Source: Micromonosporaceae bacterium (lineage in GTDB: Bacteria; Actinomycetota; Actinomycetes; Mycobacteriales; Micromonosporaceae). Taken from it: a stretch of DNA of 43,120 bases. Numbering within the stretch: the stretch's first letter is position 1; each line of letters starts with the position of its first letter. The stretch lies in NCBI GenBank assembly GCA_020027875.1, contig JAHRHA010000042.1, forward strand, positions 1 through 43,120. The letters run 5' to 3'. Under the pieces are notes generated by a model. That model searched no databases and was not told the origin of the DNA. It saw only the letters and a list, made by a program, of their open reading frames with translations. This document shows positions 31,202 through 41,157 of the stretch, in pieces. Both the position numbers and the translations under genes were made by a program.

Positions 31202-34200
31202 TTAGCGCGCCTTAGCGGGCGACGTGCGAGCGCGTCGCGGGCGCCGATTCCCGAGCGGCAGCGCCGCTGCCCGCGCCAAGCCGATGCGGCAGCCCGCGCG
31301 GCCGAAGAGTTCGGTAGCCGCGCCACCATGTTTGATGACGGCGTCCCGATCGCCCGATTCGTGGGCGAGTTCGGCGGCGAGCAGCAATGGCCACGCCTCG
31401 AGCCGTGGGTATCCCTGCGGGTGAAACGCCTCCGCAGCCCGCTCGGCGAGGAGCCGAGCGGGCTGCCGTTCTCCGCCGAACAGCTCGACGACGGCGAGGT
31501 CGAGCAGGGCGCCCGCCACGCCGGGCCCGTCGCCGACAGCCTCCCCGCGGTCGAGGGCCATGCGGCCGAGCCGGCGCCCCTCGTCGAGCTGGCCGGCCGC
31601 GGCGGACAGGAGCCCGAGGTTGGCGAGGGAGAGGTTCTCGCCGCGTCGATCGCCAAGCTGCTTGCGCAGTCGAAGTGCCTCTCGAAGGTGCTGGTCGGCC
31701 GGGTCGAACAGCCGCCGGTCCCGTTCGACGCACCCCAGGTGGTTGAGGGCGAGGGCCAGCCCGGCCGCGTCCTCCGCCTCCGCGAACGCGTTGACCGCAC
31801 GCTGTGCGGCGTCGAGAGCGGAGTCCAGGTCTCCCGCGAGCCGATGGACGTCGGCGAGCGCCGAGAGCGTGTAGCCCCGCGCCTGCGCGGCGCCCACCCG
31901 CCGGCCGAGCAGCCACGTCTCCTCAAACGCCGGGATCAGAATCGCCTCCACCGGAATGAGCGGCAGGGAGAGTGTCACGGCTGGGAAGAACGGGGCGGTG
32001 CTGTCGTCGATCAGGCTCAGGCTGGCGTGGCAGTCGGCGAACCGTGGCAGCGCCAGGGCCAGGTCTTCCCGGAACAGAGCGGCCATCGCGGCCAGCGCCC
32101 GGGCGGCGGCCGCGACCGGCGCCGCACCCAGGGACTCCGCGTCGGCGAGAGCCACACTCGCGGTCCGCTCGACCTCGTCGGGGTCTGTGCTCTGGAGCAG
32201 GAGGTTGCCGCGCAGGACCCGCGCGACCACGAGGTCCACCGGGTCGCCGGACTGTTCGGCGTTCGCAACGACGGCGTCGCCGAGGCTCGGCAAACGGTCG
32301 CTGAGGCCCCGCCGGGCGTCCAGGACCGCGAGAGCGAACAGCGCACGGGCCCGCTCGGTTGACGGCGCGACCGCGACCTCGAGAATCCGCTCCAGCCAAC
32401 CCGCACCCTCGACGAAATGACCCCGCGCGAGCCAGTAGCGCCACAGGCTCACCGCCAGCACCAGCGCACGTTCATGGTCATTGTGCACCGCCCATCCGAG
32501 CGCGGCGCGCAGGTTGTCGTGATCGACGTCGAGGATCTGCGGACGCTCAATGACAAGCCCCGAGCCCCGATCCGGGTCATTGTCGCGAGCAAGGTCAAGA
32601 AAATGCCGGCAGTGAGCGGCCTCGAACGGCTCGACCTCCCGTGCCGCGACGAGCCGCTCCCGGGCGAGCTGGCGAATGGTTTCGAGCAGGCGATATCGAG
32701 ACCGGTCACCGGAGCGCTCGACCTGCACAATGGACTTGTCAACGATCCGGCCGAGGCAGTCGAGCACGTCGGCCCGGGGGAGCAGCTCATCCGCGCAGAC
32801 CTGCTCGGCCGAGTCCAATGAGAATCCGCCGGCGAAAACCGCGAGGCGGCGCAGCAGCACCCGCTCGTCGTCCGACAGCAGATCGTGGCTCCACTCGAGC
32901 GCAGCGCGCAGCGTCGCATGCCGGGTCACCTCACCTCGCCGCCCGAGCAGCGGCAACGCCTCGCCCAGCCGCTGGGCGATTTCCGCCGGCTCGAGGTGGG
33001 AGACGCGAGCCGCCGCGAGCTCCAGGGCGAGCGGCATGCCGTCGAGCCGACGGCATATCTCCGAAATGGACGCCGCGTTACCCGGGTCGAGGACGAAACC
33101 GGGCCGGACGTCGCGGGCCCGGTCGACAAAGAGCCGAACCGAGGCGAGATTGGCCAGCCGGTCGGGATGGGTGGTGTCATCCGGGTCGGGCAGCTCGAGC
33201 GATGGCACTCTAAAGGTGATCTCACCGGCTACATGCAGCGGCTCCCGGCTCGTCGTGAGCACGGTGACGTTGGGGCAACTGCGAAGCACCGCGCTGGCCA
33301 GGTCGGCACACGTGGCGAGCTGGTGCTCGCAATTGTCCAGGACGAGCAGGAGCGTACGCGGCGCCAGCCGCGCGACGAGAGTACGCAGCGGATCCGAGCC
33401 CGCCGCGGGATCGAACCCGAGCGCTGCAGCGACAGTGTCGGCGACGAGGCCCGGGTCGGCGACCGGCACCAGGTAGGCCACCCAGACGCCATCGGGATAT
33501 GAGTCGACCAGTTGCCACGCCAGTTCCTCGGCCAGGCGCGTCTTGCCGGCGCCGCCGACTCCGGTCAATGTGAGCAGCCGGGCTCGGCCCAGCAGGCGCT
33601 GTACGTCGGCCATCTCGCGTTCTCGTCCGACAAAGCTGCTGAGGGTTGCGGCGAGGTTGTGTCGCGGTGACCCAGCCGCAGGTGGCTGCGCAACCTCGGT
33701 GCTTCCCGTCAGCAGGTCCCGGTAGAGCTGTCGCGTCTCGGGATCCGGGTCCGTGCCGTACACCGCGCGCAGATCACTGCGCAGCCGCTCATACCGCGAA
33801 AGTGCCTCCGATCGTCGGCCAGCCGCTGCGTAGTGACGCATCAACGCGCGTGCCGCCCCCTCGTGTAGCGGATCCGTGGCGAGCGCACGTTGTAGCGCGT
33901 CGAGCGCCTCCGCCCCCCGGCCGCCCGCGTCCGCCGCGTTCGAGAGTTCGACAAGGAGGTCGCAGAAGCTTTGCCGGATCTCCTCGCGTGGCCCGGCGGC
34001 CCAATCCTCAAAGCGGTCTTCGGGGAGCAAATCGCCGGTGTACACCGACACCGCCGCCCGCAAGTCCGCGAGGTCACCGCCAGTGATGGCACGGGCGGCC
34101 AACTGCTCGAAGCGTCGTACATCGACATCGACAAGACGATCCGCGAGCAGCACCACGACGTCATCACGCAGTTCCAGCAACCCGTCGCTGGGCCCATCGC

Positions 34201-34432
34201 CGGCGAGCGCCCGCCTGGCGACGTGCAGAGCCTGGTGGAGGTTGTTGGCCGCGGAGATCGGGTCGCGATCCGGCCACAACGCGGCCATGAGCCGGTCGCG
34301 GTGCAGCCGCTGGTCACGTGCCAGCGCCAGCAGCTTGACGACGGTGCGTGCCTTCCGAAGACGCCACGCCTTGGCGCCGACGTCCCGCCCGTCAAGCTCC
34401 ACCGCAAAACCACCGAGCAGCCGGATCCGCAC
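31202..34432 (-). CDS. AfsR-like SARP regulator: BTAD, NB-ARC ATPase and TPR-type repeats
   Basis: A 1076-residue transcriptional regulator. The GTG has AGGAGGT five bases upstream. Residues 1-95 are the OmpR-type DNA-binding domain (MRIRLLGGFAVELDGRDV, then LAALWPDRDP-type turn). The BTAD domain spans about 95-245, with FEDWAAGPREEIRQ and ALMRHYAAAGRRSEALSRYE. The NB-ARC ATPase (about 270-520) has Walker A LTGVGGAGKTRLAEEL near 292, Walker B LLVLDNCEHQL near 367 and a winged-helix region with LLRRLAVFAGGFSLD near 540. The rest is helical repeats of TPR kind (for example AQARGYTLSALADVHRLAG). Family members activate antibiotic or morphological genes. The adjacent target could be the FAD oxidase. 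It lies 53 bases after the PP2C gene. Confidence 0.92.
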   Translation of the reverse strand: MRIRLLGGFAVELDGRDVGAKAWRLRKARTVVKLLALARDQRLHRDRLMAALWPDRDPISAANNLHQALHVARRALAGDGPSDGLLELRDDVVVLLADRLVDVDVRRFEQLAARAITGGDLADLRAAVSVYTGDLLPEDRFEDWAAGPREEIRQSFCDLLVELSNAADAGGRGAEALDALQRALATDPLHEGAARALMRHYAAAGRRSEALSRYERLRSDLRAVYGTDPDPETRQLYRDLLTGSTEVAQPPAAGSPRHNLAATLSSFVGREREMADVQRLLGRARLLTLTGVGGAGKTRLAEELAWQLVDSYPDGVWVAYLVPVADPGLVADTVAAALGFDPAAGSDPLRTLVARLAPRTLLLVLDNCEHQLATCADLASAVLRSCPNVTVLTTSREPLHVAGEITFRVPSLELPDPDDTTHPDRLANLASVRLFVDRARDVRPGFVLDPGNAASISEICRRLDGMPLALELAAARVSHLEPAEIAQRLGEALPLLGRRGEVTRHATLRAALEWSHDLLSDDERVLLRRLAVFAGGFSLDSAEQVCADELLPRADVLDCLGRIVDKSIVQVERSGDRSRYRLLETIRQLARERLVAAREVEPFEAAHCRHFLDLARDNDPDRGSGLVIERPQILDVDHDNLRAALGWAVHNDHERALVLAVSLWRYWLARGHFVEGAGWLERILEVAVAPSTERARALFALAVLDARRGLSDRLPSLGDAVVANAEQSGDPVDLVVARVLRGNLLLQSTDPDEVERTASVALADAESLGAAPVAAAARALAAMAALFREDLALALPRFADCHASLSLIDDSTAPFFPAVTLSLPLIPVEAILIPAFEETWLLGRRVGAAQARGYTLSALADVHRLAGDLDSALDAAQRAVNAFAEAEDAAGLALALNHLGCVERDRRLFDPADQHLREALRLRKQLGDRRGENLSLANLGLLSAAAGQLDEGRRLGRMALDRGEAVGDGPGVAGALLDLAVVELFGGERQPARLLAERAAEAFHPQGYPRLEAWPLLLAAELAHESGDRDAVIKHGGAATELFGRAGCRIGLARAAALPLGNRRPRRARTSPAKAR

Positions 34433-34485
34433 TGTTGACCTCCTGGACGAGCGTAGCCATACCGGCCGCCAGGGCCGACCGCCCG

Positions 34486-35673
34486 CTACAACATGGTGGC
34501 CTCGGAGCGCCAGCGGATCAGCACCGCGGTGGCGTCATCGCCCAACTGGTCGCCCGCATACTCGACGACGGCCCGCGCCAGCTTCCGCATCGTCTCCGCT
34601 GCCGGCAGAGCATCGGCGAACGCCCTGACCACAAAGTCGGCCAACCGGTCTAGGCCGAAGACTTCCCCCGCCTCGGTGCGGGCATCCACCAGCCCATCAG
34701 AGTAGATCACGATCGCGTCGCCGGGCTGCAGACTCTCCTCGTCCACGGTGGTGGCGCGGTCGAGCACCTGGCTCAAGCCCAACGGTAGACCGGTCGGGGC
34801 GGTCAAGCTCTTGATCACTTTGCCGTCGCGGACCAGCAGTTCGCCCGGGTGACCGGCCGAGGCCCTTCGGTACACACCATTGGTGACATCCAACTCAGCC
34901 AGGATTGCCGTGACGAAGTCCGCCGGCCGTGCCTGCGCACGTATCGCCTCGTCGATCGACCGGGCAGTGTCCAATAGGTCCAGACCGCACCGGCGGGCAT
35001 TGCGGTACGCGCTCATCGTCAGCCCGCTGAGACTGCTCGCCCCAATCCCGTGCCCGACCGCGTCGAAGAGCGCGACGTGCAGACGATCACCGTTGAGCGC
35101 GTAGTCGAAACTGTCGCCACCCACCTCATAGGACGGTTCCAGCACACCGGCGACGCTCACCTGATCGGCAACCAGCGTCAGCGGCGGCAGGATCGACCAC
35201 GCCATCTCACCGGCCAGTAGCATCGGCTGCAAACGACGCGCTAACTCCACCGCGTCGCCGTGCGCCCGCCGGCTGCTCAGCATCTCCGCCAACAGCCTCG
35301 ACGCCCCGATTGCCTGCGCCCGCTGCGCATCAGTCGGCGCGTCATCGAACGAGACTTCGATGACGCCCAATCGATCCGCGCCGTTGAAGATCGGTAGCCA
35401 CAGCCGAAACCCGTCCTCCGACGATGCTTCCTGGGACGACAGGGTGGTGTAGGCCCGTCCGGCCACGGTCGCATCCAACAACAGCGGGTCGACTGGACCA
35501 CCACCCCGACGTGACAGTGCCACCAGACACGTCTGCCGGTAGTCGACCACATAGGTGACGACGTCCCGTGCGCCAAAGCGTGCCATTGCCGCGGCTGCCA
35601 GGTCAGGCAGATCCTCAAGCCGGGCGCCGCTAGCGGCATCCAACAACCATCCCAGCCCGTCTGGGTCAGACAT
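34486..35673 (-). CDS. GAF-like plus SpoIIE-type PP2C serine phosphatase
   Basis: A protein of 395 residues. ATG 35673 follows GGTGAT; longer frames upstream lack protein character. Residues about 1-150 resemble a GAF sensor (DLAAAAMARFGARDVVTYVV, FRLWLPIFNGADRLGVIEVSF). The C-terminal phosphatase has all metal-site segments: YEVGGDSFDYAL near 200, VALFDAVGHGIGAS, RRASAGHPGELLV, AIVIYSDGLVDARTE and LGDDATAVLIRW at the end. Such enzymes dephosphorylate anti-anti-sigma factors and switch on alternative sigma factors. No anti-sigma or sigma gene is adjacent. It is the fourth gene in the holin-DUF3618-DUF4235 run, 31 bases after DUF4235. Confidence 0.92.
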   Translation of the reverse strand: MSDPDGLGWLLDAASGARLEDLPDLAAAAMARFGARDVVTYVVDYRQTCLVALSRRGGGPVDPLLLDATVAGRAYTTLSSQEASSEDGFRLWLPIFNGADRLGVIEVSFDDAPTDAQRAQAIGASRLLAEMLSSRRAHGDAVELARRLQPMLLAGEMAWSILPPLTLVADQVSVAGVLEPSYEVGGDSFDYALNGDRLHVALFDAVGHGIGASSLSGLTMSAYRNARRCGLDLLDTARSIDEAIRAQARPADFVTAILAELDVTNGVYRRASAGHPGELLVRDGKVIKSLTAPTGLPLGLSQVLDRATTVDEESLQPGDAIVIYSDGLVDARTEAGEVFGLDRLADFVVRAFADALPAAETMRKLARAVVEYAGDQLGDDATAVLIRWRSEATML

Positions 35674-35704
35674 GATCACCGTCCGCACGTCGGTTCGAGG
35701 GTAG

Positions 35705-35965
35705 TCAGGCCGGCCAGCGTCCGGTGAGTCGGCGTGCGCCCTCGAGCCCGCCTCGATCGACGGCCGCCTTGACGACCGCGAAGATGGCTCCCTGTAGGGC
35801 CGCCGCCAGCAGGATTTCGACCCAGTCTCGGTCTTCATCGGTCGGGCCGGGAGCGACGTCTTCGCCGGACAATGCTCGCCAAACGTGCTTGAACACGAAC
35901 CCGGCCACAAGCCCTGCGGCGGTGCCCAGCACCAGCCCGACCGGCTTGTAGAACAGCTTCGTCAT
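35705..35965 (-). CDS. DUF4235 membrane protein
   Basis: An 86-residue protein. The start is the ATG that overlaps the DUF3618 stop (ATGA), not the upstream MAAI codons. The pattern KLFYKPVGLVLGTAAGLVAGFVFKHVW, then a charged loop with EDVAPGPTDEDRDW, then ILLAAALQGAIFAVVKAAVDR, is the DUF4235 signature with two membrane helices. Function is unknown; genes of this family usually sit with DUF3618 and holin-like genes in actinomycetes, as here. Confidence 0.9.
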   Translation of the reverse strand: MTKLFYKPVGLVLGTAAGLVAGFVFKHVWRALSGEDVAPGPTDEDRDWVEILLAAALQGAIFAVVKAAVDRGGLEGARRLTGRWPA

Positions 35966-36210
35966 GATCGCCGCCAACGGGTCGAGGCTAGTGCGACGGC
36001 GATCCCCGCCACGACGATCACTGCGGGCACGACGTACTCCGCTCGCAGATATCGGCGTGCCACACCCCGGAGTCTGTCTTCGAGCGAGACCACCGCGGCG
36101 CGGGTGCGGGCTGGCACGTCCACCCTCTCAGCCAGAGCCTGTACGGTCTCGGCAAGCCTCTCCCGGTCCACAGCGACACGCGCTGCCTTTGCGGCAAGGT
36201 CTTCGCTCAT
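35962..36210 (-). CDS. DUF3618 domain protein
   Basis: 82 residues. The ATG overlaps the stop of the holin-like gene, and its stop overlaps the DUF4235 start. The N-terminal half is a charged helix with DRERLAETVQALAERVDVPARTRA, close to the DUF3618 consensus (I...R..LA.TVDAL..R.DV..R). A single membrane helix, VVPAVIVVAGIAVALAST, ends the protein with an Arg tail on the cytosolic side. The role is unknown; it probably scaffolds or modulates its two membrane neighbours. Confidence 0.88.
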   Translation of the reverse strand: MSEDLAAKAARVAVDRERLAETVQALAERVDVPARTRAAVVSLEDRLRGVARRYLRAEYVVPAVIVVAGIAVALASTRWRRS

Positions 36211-36620
36211 TTTCGGTTTCTCTCCTCGATAGCGGTGGTGACCGCGCGCAGGTCCTCCTGCACGTTGCGCGCGGCCTCGGTCGGCATCGCCGGTACGGCC
36301 CGGCGCAGCAAACCACGCCCCACCAGTGCGGCCACGGCGGCGGCGAGGAACAGCACGGCGGCGACCACCAAGGCCGACGCCCACGCGGGCATCAGCAGCG
36401 CCAGCGCGAGAATGGCCGTCGCAATCAGCGCCCCGACTCCGTAGAACGCCGCCACACCGGCCGCACCGAACAGCCCGGCACCGAATCCGGCGCGCTTGCC
36501 TTTCTCAACCATCTCAGTGCGAGCCAACCGCAACTCGTCTCGCACCAGTTCCGTCAGCTGGGCGCTGGCCAGGCGTACAAGATCAGCAGTAGATTGATCG
36601 GACAGTTCTGTTTGCTGCAC
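36207..36620 (-). CDS. phage-holin-superfamily-like (DUF1469/holin_3_6) membrane protein
   Basis: A 137-residue protein. GTG 36620 begins VQQTELSDQSTADLVRLASA; a run of six Gs precedes it by about a dozen bases, and the longer upstream frame is not protein-like. The soluble N-terminal helix (LTELVRDELRLARTEMVEKGKR) and two long membrane helices (AGVAAFYGVGALIATAILAL and WASALVVAAVLFLAAAVAAL) are the hallmark of the actinobacterial putative actinobacterial holin-X family. Despite the name there is no sign of prophage here. It heads a triple with ATGA overlaps at each junction and diverges from the DUF2795 gene. Confidence 0.88.
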   Translation of the reverse strand: MQQTELSDQSTADLVRLASAQLTELVRDELRLARTEMVEKGKRAGFGAGLFGAAGVAAFYGVGALIATAILALALLMPAWASALVVAAVLFLAAAVAALVGRGLLRRAVPAMPTEAARNVQEDLRAVTTAIEERNRK

Positions 36621-36732
36621 GGAAATTGAATTACCCCCCACCGTCGTACTCCAATCATCGTGAATGACGCCGCGCACGGGCGGATTAAACTGCGTAGAGC
36701 CGTGAAACCCAGTTTGGGACGCCGTCGGCTGG

Positions 36733-36739
36733 TAGGTAT
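36733..36739 (+). promoter_or_regulatory. possible -10 box for a leaderless DUF2795 transcript
   Basis: TAGGTAT ends five bases before the ATG at 36745, and there is no purine-rich ribosome site. That spacing would put the transcription start at the start codon. No clear -35 box is seen at the usual distance. Confidence 0.3.
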
Positions 36740-36744
36740 GGGCA

Positions 36745-37161
36745 ATGGACAGAGGCAGCAGCAAGCATGGTCCGCGACTAGACGACGAGATGGGACGCGA
36801 GACGCGCGGGCTTGTGCGGGGTTCGCTCGCAGGTGGCCGGATGGCCGAGTGGCGGGAACCGGAACCATCGGGCGAAGACGAGCCCGGTGTCTCGTTTCGA
36901 CCGCACACGGATCCCACATTCGCTGGCGGGGGAGCGCTGAACATGTCGGATGCCGAACGGGAGAGTCGCTCTCGCTTGGGTGTATACCTCCGTAGCTCCA
37001 TCTTCCCGGCCGATCGCGACACGCTCGTGGCTGAGGCGCGGTCGACGAGCGCACCCGACGACGTCGTGACCGAGTTGACCCGCCTTCCAGCGCGGCGGGA
37101 CTACACAAACGTCGCCGCGGTCTGGTCGGCACTGGGGTATCCCGCGGACGAACGCTTCTAG
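36745..37161 (+). CDS. DUF2795 domain protein
   Basis: A 138-residue soluble protein. The N-terminal half is charged and probably disordered (EPEPSGEDEPGVSFRPH). The C-terminal 70 residues carry the DUF2795 pattern: SRLGVYLRSSIFPADRDTLV, then DDVVTELTRLP and YTNVAAVWSALG. The domain is widespread in actinomycetes with no proven function. It sits back-to-back with the holin-DUF3618-DUF4235 group and may share its stress control. The start codon lacks a good ribosome site and may be leaderless. An in-frame ATG at residue 32 or 67 is an alternative. Confidence 0.85.
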   Translation: MDRGSSKHGPRLDDEMGRETRGLVRGSLAGGRMAEWREPEPSGEDEPGVSFRPHTDPTFAGGGALNMSDAERESRSRLGVYLRSSIFPADRDTLVAEARSTSAPDDVVTELTRLPARRDYTNVAAVWSALGYPADERF

Positions 37162-37213
37162 CACGCCGCCGCCGGTCATCACCCTTCTTCGTGAAATTGT
37201 GGCTTTCCTCGTT

Positions 37214-37249
37214 CGACATGTCGGTTAGTGTGGGATTCTGTTTGATCCC
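37214..37249. promoter_or_regulatory. two dyads upstream of the gal operon
   Basis: CGACATGTCG (37214-37223) is a perfect palindrome. GGGAT (37232-37236) and ATCCC (37245-37249) form a second dyad across eight bases, ending 19 bases before the TTG start. Either could be the operator of the DeoR-family repressor encoded first in the operon. Confidence 0.45.
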
Positions 37250-37268
37250 GTGACCGACAGGAGCCCCT

Positions 37269-38045
37269 TTGCTCGCCGAACAGCGTCAGGTCGCGATCGT
37301 GGCGCGAGTCCGTAGCAGCGGCGGCGTTCGGGTCGCCGAACTCGTCGCCGACTTTTGCGTGTCCGACATGACGATCCGCCGCGATCTTGAGGCGCTGGCC
37401 GAGCGCGGACTTGTGGCCAAGGTGCACGGCGGCGCGACGGTCGTGCGGCCCGGCTCCACCAACGAGCCGGGCTTCGCGGCCAAGGCGATACGCCAGCAGG
37501 CTGAGAAGGCGGCGATCGCGGCCCGGGCGGCTGAGGTGGTCTCACCCGGTGCGGCGATCGCACTCTCGGCCGGTACGACGACCGCCGCGCTCGCCCAGCG
37601 CCTTGTTGACGTGGCATGGCTTACCGTCGTCACCAACTCGATCCCGGTCGCGGAGGTCTTCCACCGGGCTGGCCGGACCGACGTCACAGTCCTGCTCACG
37701 GGTGGGCAGCGAACGCCCTCGGACGCGCTTGTCGGGCCGATGGCCATCGCCGCCATCCGCGAACTGCACCCCGATGTGCTGTTCCTCGGCGTTCACGGCG
37801 TCAGCGAACGCGCCGGTCTCACCTCGCCGAATCTCATGGAGGCCGACGCGGACCGGGCGCTGGTGGCGGCCGCAGAACGCGTGGTCGTGCTCGCAGACCA
37901 TACGAAGTGGAACACGATCGGGATCTCATCGATCGCATCGCTCGACCAGGTCGACTGCCTCATCACCGACTCAGGCTTGCCGCGCGCCGCACGCGCGAGG
38001 CTCGCCGATCATGTCGGCGAGCTGATCGTGGTGGAGGTTCCATGA
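37269..38045 (+). CDS. DeoR-family sugar-operon repressor
   Basis: The product has 258 residues. A TTG start follows AGGAG at five to six bases. The N-terminal helix-turn-helix is typical: LAEQRQVAIVARVRSSGGVR, then ELVADFCVSDMTIRRDLEAL and GLVAKVHGGATVV. The DeoRC sensor domain has ALSAGTTTAALAQRL near 100, LTVVTNSIPVAEVF, and NLMEADADRALVAAAERVVVLADHTKW near 190-215. These are sugar-phosphate-binding phosphosugar-isomerase-like motifs. Its stop overlaps the galT start (ATGA), so it is made together with the Leloir enzymes and likely represses its own operon until a galactose-derived phosphate binds. Confidence 0.92.
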   Translation: MLAEQRQVAIVARVRSSGGVRVAELVADFCVSDMTIRRDLEALAERGLVAKVHGGATVVRPGSTNEPGFAAKAIRQQAEKAAIAARAAEVVSPGAAIALSAGTTTAALAQRLVDVAWLTVVTNSIPVAEVFHRAGRTDVTVLLTGGQRTPSDALVGPMAIAAIRELHPDVLFLGVHGVSERAGLTSPNLMEADADRALVAAAERVVVLADHTKWNTIGISSIASLDQVDCLITDSGLPRAARARLADHVGELIVVEVP

Positions 38046-39126
38046 AGCGCACCGCCACGCGTTTGGCCGACAGCCGGGAGCTCATCTACTACGACGAGCG
38101 CGATGACGCGGTCCGCGACGCCGTCGACCGGCGTGAGCTGCCGCCGCCGCCGGCAACACCGCAGCTTCGCCACGATCCGCTTACCGACGAGTGGGTCGCC
38201 GTCGCCGCCCATCGCCAGTCCCGCACCTTCCTGCCGCCGGCCAATGAATGCCCGCTGTGTCCCTCCACTCCGGACAGACTGACGGAGATCCCGGACACCG
38301 ACTACGACGTAGTGGTCTTCGAGAACCGGTTCCCATCCTTCAGCCAGCGCGATGCCTGGCTCGACATTGTCACGCTGCCGGCGCTGAATCCCATTCGGGC
38401 CGCGCAGGGCCGGTGCGAGGTGGTGTGCTTCACGGCCGACCACGACGCGTCGTTCGCCACGCTGACGCCCGGCCGGGTTCGCACCGTGCTGGACGTGCTG
38501 GCGGACCGAACCGCCACCCTCGCGACCATCCCCGAGGTGGAGCAGGTCTTCTGCTTCGAGAACCGTGGAATTGAGATTGGCGTTACGCTGCACCATCCCC
38601 ACGGTCAGATATATGCATATCCTTTCCTCGCTCCGAGGACGCGGGCCATGCTCGCCGCCGCCCGCGCGCACGCCGACCGGACCGGAGGGCGCCACCTCTT
38701 CGCGGATGTTCTCGCGGCCGAGCGGTCGGCCGGCGAGCGGGTGGTGGTTTCCAACGAACATTGGACCGCGTTCGTTCCGGCCGCGGCGCGCTGGCCGTTC
38801 GAGGTCATCGTCGCCCCTCACCGCCCCGCGGCAGACCTACCCTCCCTCACCGACGAGGAGCGCGACGCCTTCGGGCCGCTCTATCTCGAGGTACTGCGCC
38901 GCCTGGACGGTCTGTTCGGGGTCCCGATGCCGTACGTCTCGGCGTGGCACCAGGCCCCGGTGCGCACTGGCCGCGATCTGTCCTATCTGCACCTGCAGCT
39001 GTTCAGCATCCGGCGGGCGCCGGGGAAGCTGAAGTACCTTGCCGGCTCCGAGTCGGCGATGGGCGTCTTCGTCAACGACATCGCACCCGAGCACGCGGCT
39101 CGCCTGCTCCGAGAGGCGGACGCGAC

Positions 39127-39130
<4 letters not shown>
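38042..39130 (+). CDS. galT: galactose-1-phosphate uridylyltransferase
   Basis: The product has 362 residues and exchanges UMP between UDP-glucose and galactose-1-phosphate in the Leloir pathway. The active-site HPH is in VTLHHPHGQIYAYPF near 182-190. A zinc pair CPLC is in ANECPLCPS near 62-66, and VVVFENRFPSF, CFENRGIEIG and HLQLFSIRRAPGKLKYLAGSE complete the two HIT-like halves. The ATG overlaps the repressor's stop; its own stop overlaps the galK ATG. A longer open frame upstream is an accident of the repressor gene. Catalytic residues look intact. Confidence 0.95.
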
Positions 39131-40278
<1,148 letters not shown>

Positions 40279-40410
40279 GCGAACAGCGCCGTCGTCCACG
40301 GCCGGTGGCGTTGATCACGTTGGTAGAGCGGCCTCAATGACCGACAATGCCCGAAGCGGCACGGTTGCCGCGTTGCGGTCCGGCACCGCCGGCATCATCG
40401 AAGGGACGTC

Positions 40411-41040
40411 ATGGCAGACCTGGGCCACCGACCCGCCACGCCCGCTGAGGCGCTGGATGAGCTGCTCGCCGGCAACGAGCGTTTTGTCATGGGCGTCCGG
40501 GTGCACCCGCATCAGGACGCCGAACGCCGGGCCGCGCTGGCCGGTTCGCAGCGGCCGTTCGCCGTCGTCTTCGGCTGTTCGGACTCCCGCCTCGCCGCTG
40601 AGATCATCTTCGACCGTGGACTGGGTGACCTGTTCGTTGTACGCACAGCGGGGCACATCATCGGGGCTGAAGTGCTCGCCAGCATCGAGTACGGCGTCAC
40701 CGTGCTCGGCGCACCCCTCGTTGTCGTCCTCGGCCACGACTCGTGCGGCGCCATCCAGGCCGCGCACGACGCCATGACCGGAAAGCTCCTGCCCGGCCCG
40801 GGTCTGGAGGCCATCGTGGACCGGGTCACTCCCAGCATCAGGCACGCACACACGCGCGACATCACGGATCAGGACCTCATCGCCGACGTGCACGTCCAAT
40901 GGACCATCGACATGATCACCAGCCAGGACACCGCCCTGGCCGAAACGGTCGCCGCCGGGCACTGCGCCGTGGTCGGCATGGCCTATCGGCTGGCCGACGG
41001 CCGGGTGACCGTGATACCCGCCGCACCCGCTGGCGCCTGA
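40411..41040 (+). CDS. beta-class carbonic anhydrase
   Basis: The product has 209 residues and interconverts CO2 and bicarbonate. The zinc site is complete: Cys, Asp and Arg in VVFGCSDSRLAAEI near 49-62, and His and Cys in VVLGHDSCGAIQAA near 106-119. FVVRTAGHIIG near 74 and the final AVVGMAYRLADGRV are also family-typical. The region AEALDELLAGNERFV is the usual N-terminal helix pair. The ATG has AAGGGA with a five-base spacer. It is downstream of galK on the same strand but far enough away to have its own promoter. Confidence 0.93.
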   Translation: MADLGHRPATPAEALDELLAGNERFVMGVRVHPHQDAERRAALAGSQRPFAVVFGCSDSRLAAEIIFDRGLGDLFVVRTAGHIIGAEVLASIEYGVTVLGAPLVVVLGHDSCGAIQAAHDAMTGKLLPGPGLEAIVDRVTPSIRHAHTRDITDQDLIADVHVQWTIDMITSQDTALAETVAAGHCAVVGMAYRLADGRVTVIPAAPAGA

Positions 41041-41157
41041 GGACAGTCCCGGCAAGCCGGCCTTCTGCCCTCGGCTTAGTAACTTCGGTGGTGGAGCCGG
41101 AGGTTAGTCAGGCTACCGTCCGTTCGCGGTCCAAACCCGTCCGGTAGTGACTTCGAT

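Noticed and set aside
31328..32362. A 344-codon plus-strand frame opposite the SARP regulator.
   Set aside because: Composition (many Gly, Arg, Glu, Val repeats) mirrors the TPR region on the other strand; no ribosome site.
36207..36620. The holin-like gene taken as evidence of a prophage.
   Set aside because: No terminase, capsid, tail or endolysin genes are near, and the holin-DUF3618-DUF4235 triple is a standard chromosomal set in actinomycetes.
36839..36852. Sequence GGATGGCCGAGTGG resembles the D-arm region of a Leu/Ser tRNA.
   Set aside because: It lies inside the DUF2795 reading frame, and I could not fold an acceptor stem, anticodon arm and T-arm around it.
37616..38041. Longer upstream start for galT inside the DeoR gene.
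   Set aside because: The extension is antisense-like Arg-rich sequence; the ATG overlapping the DeoR stop matches the usual GalT start.
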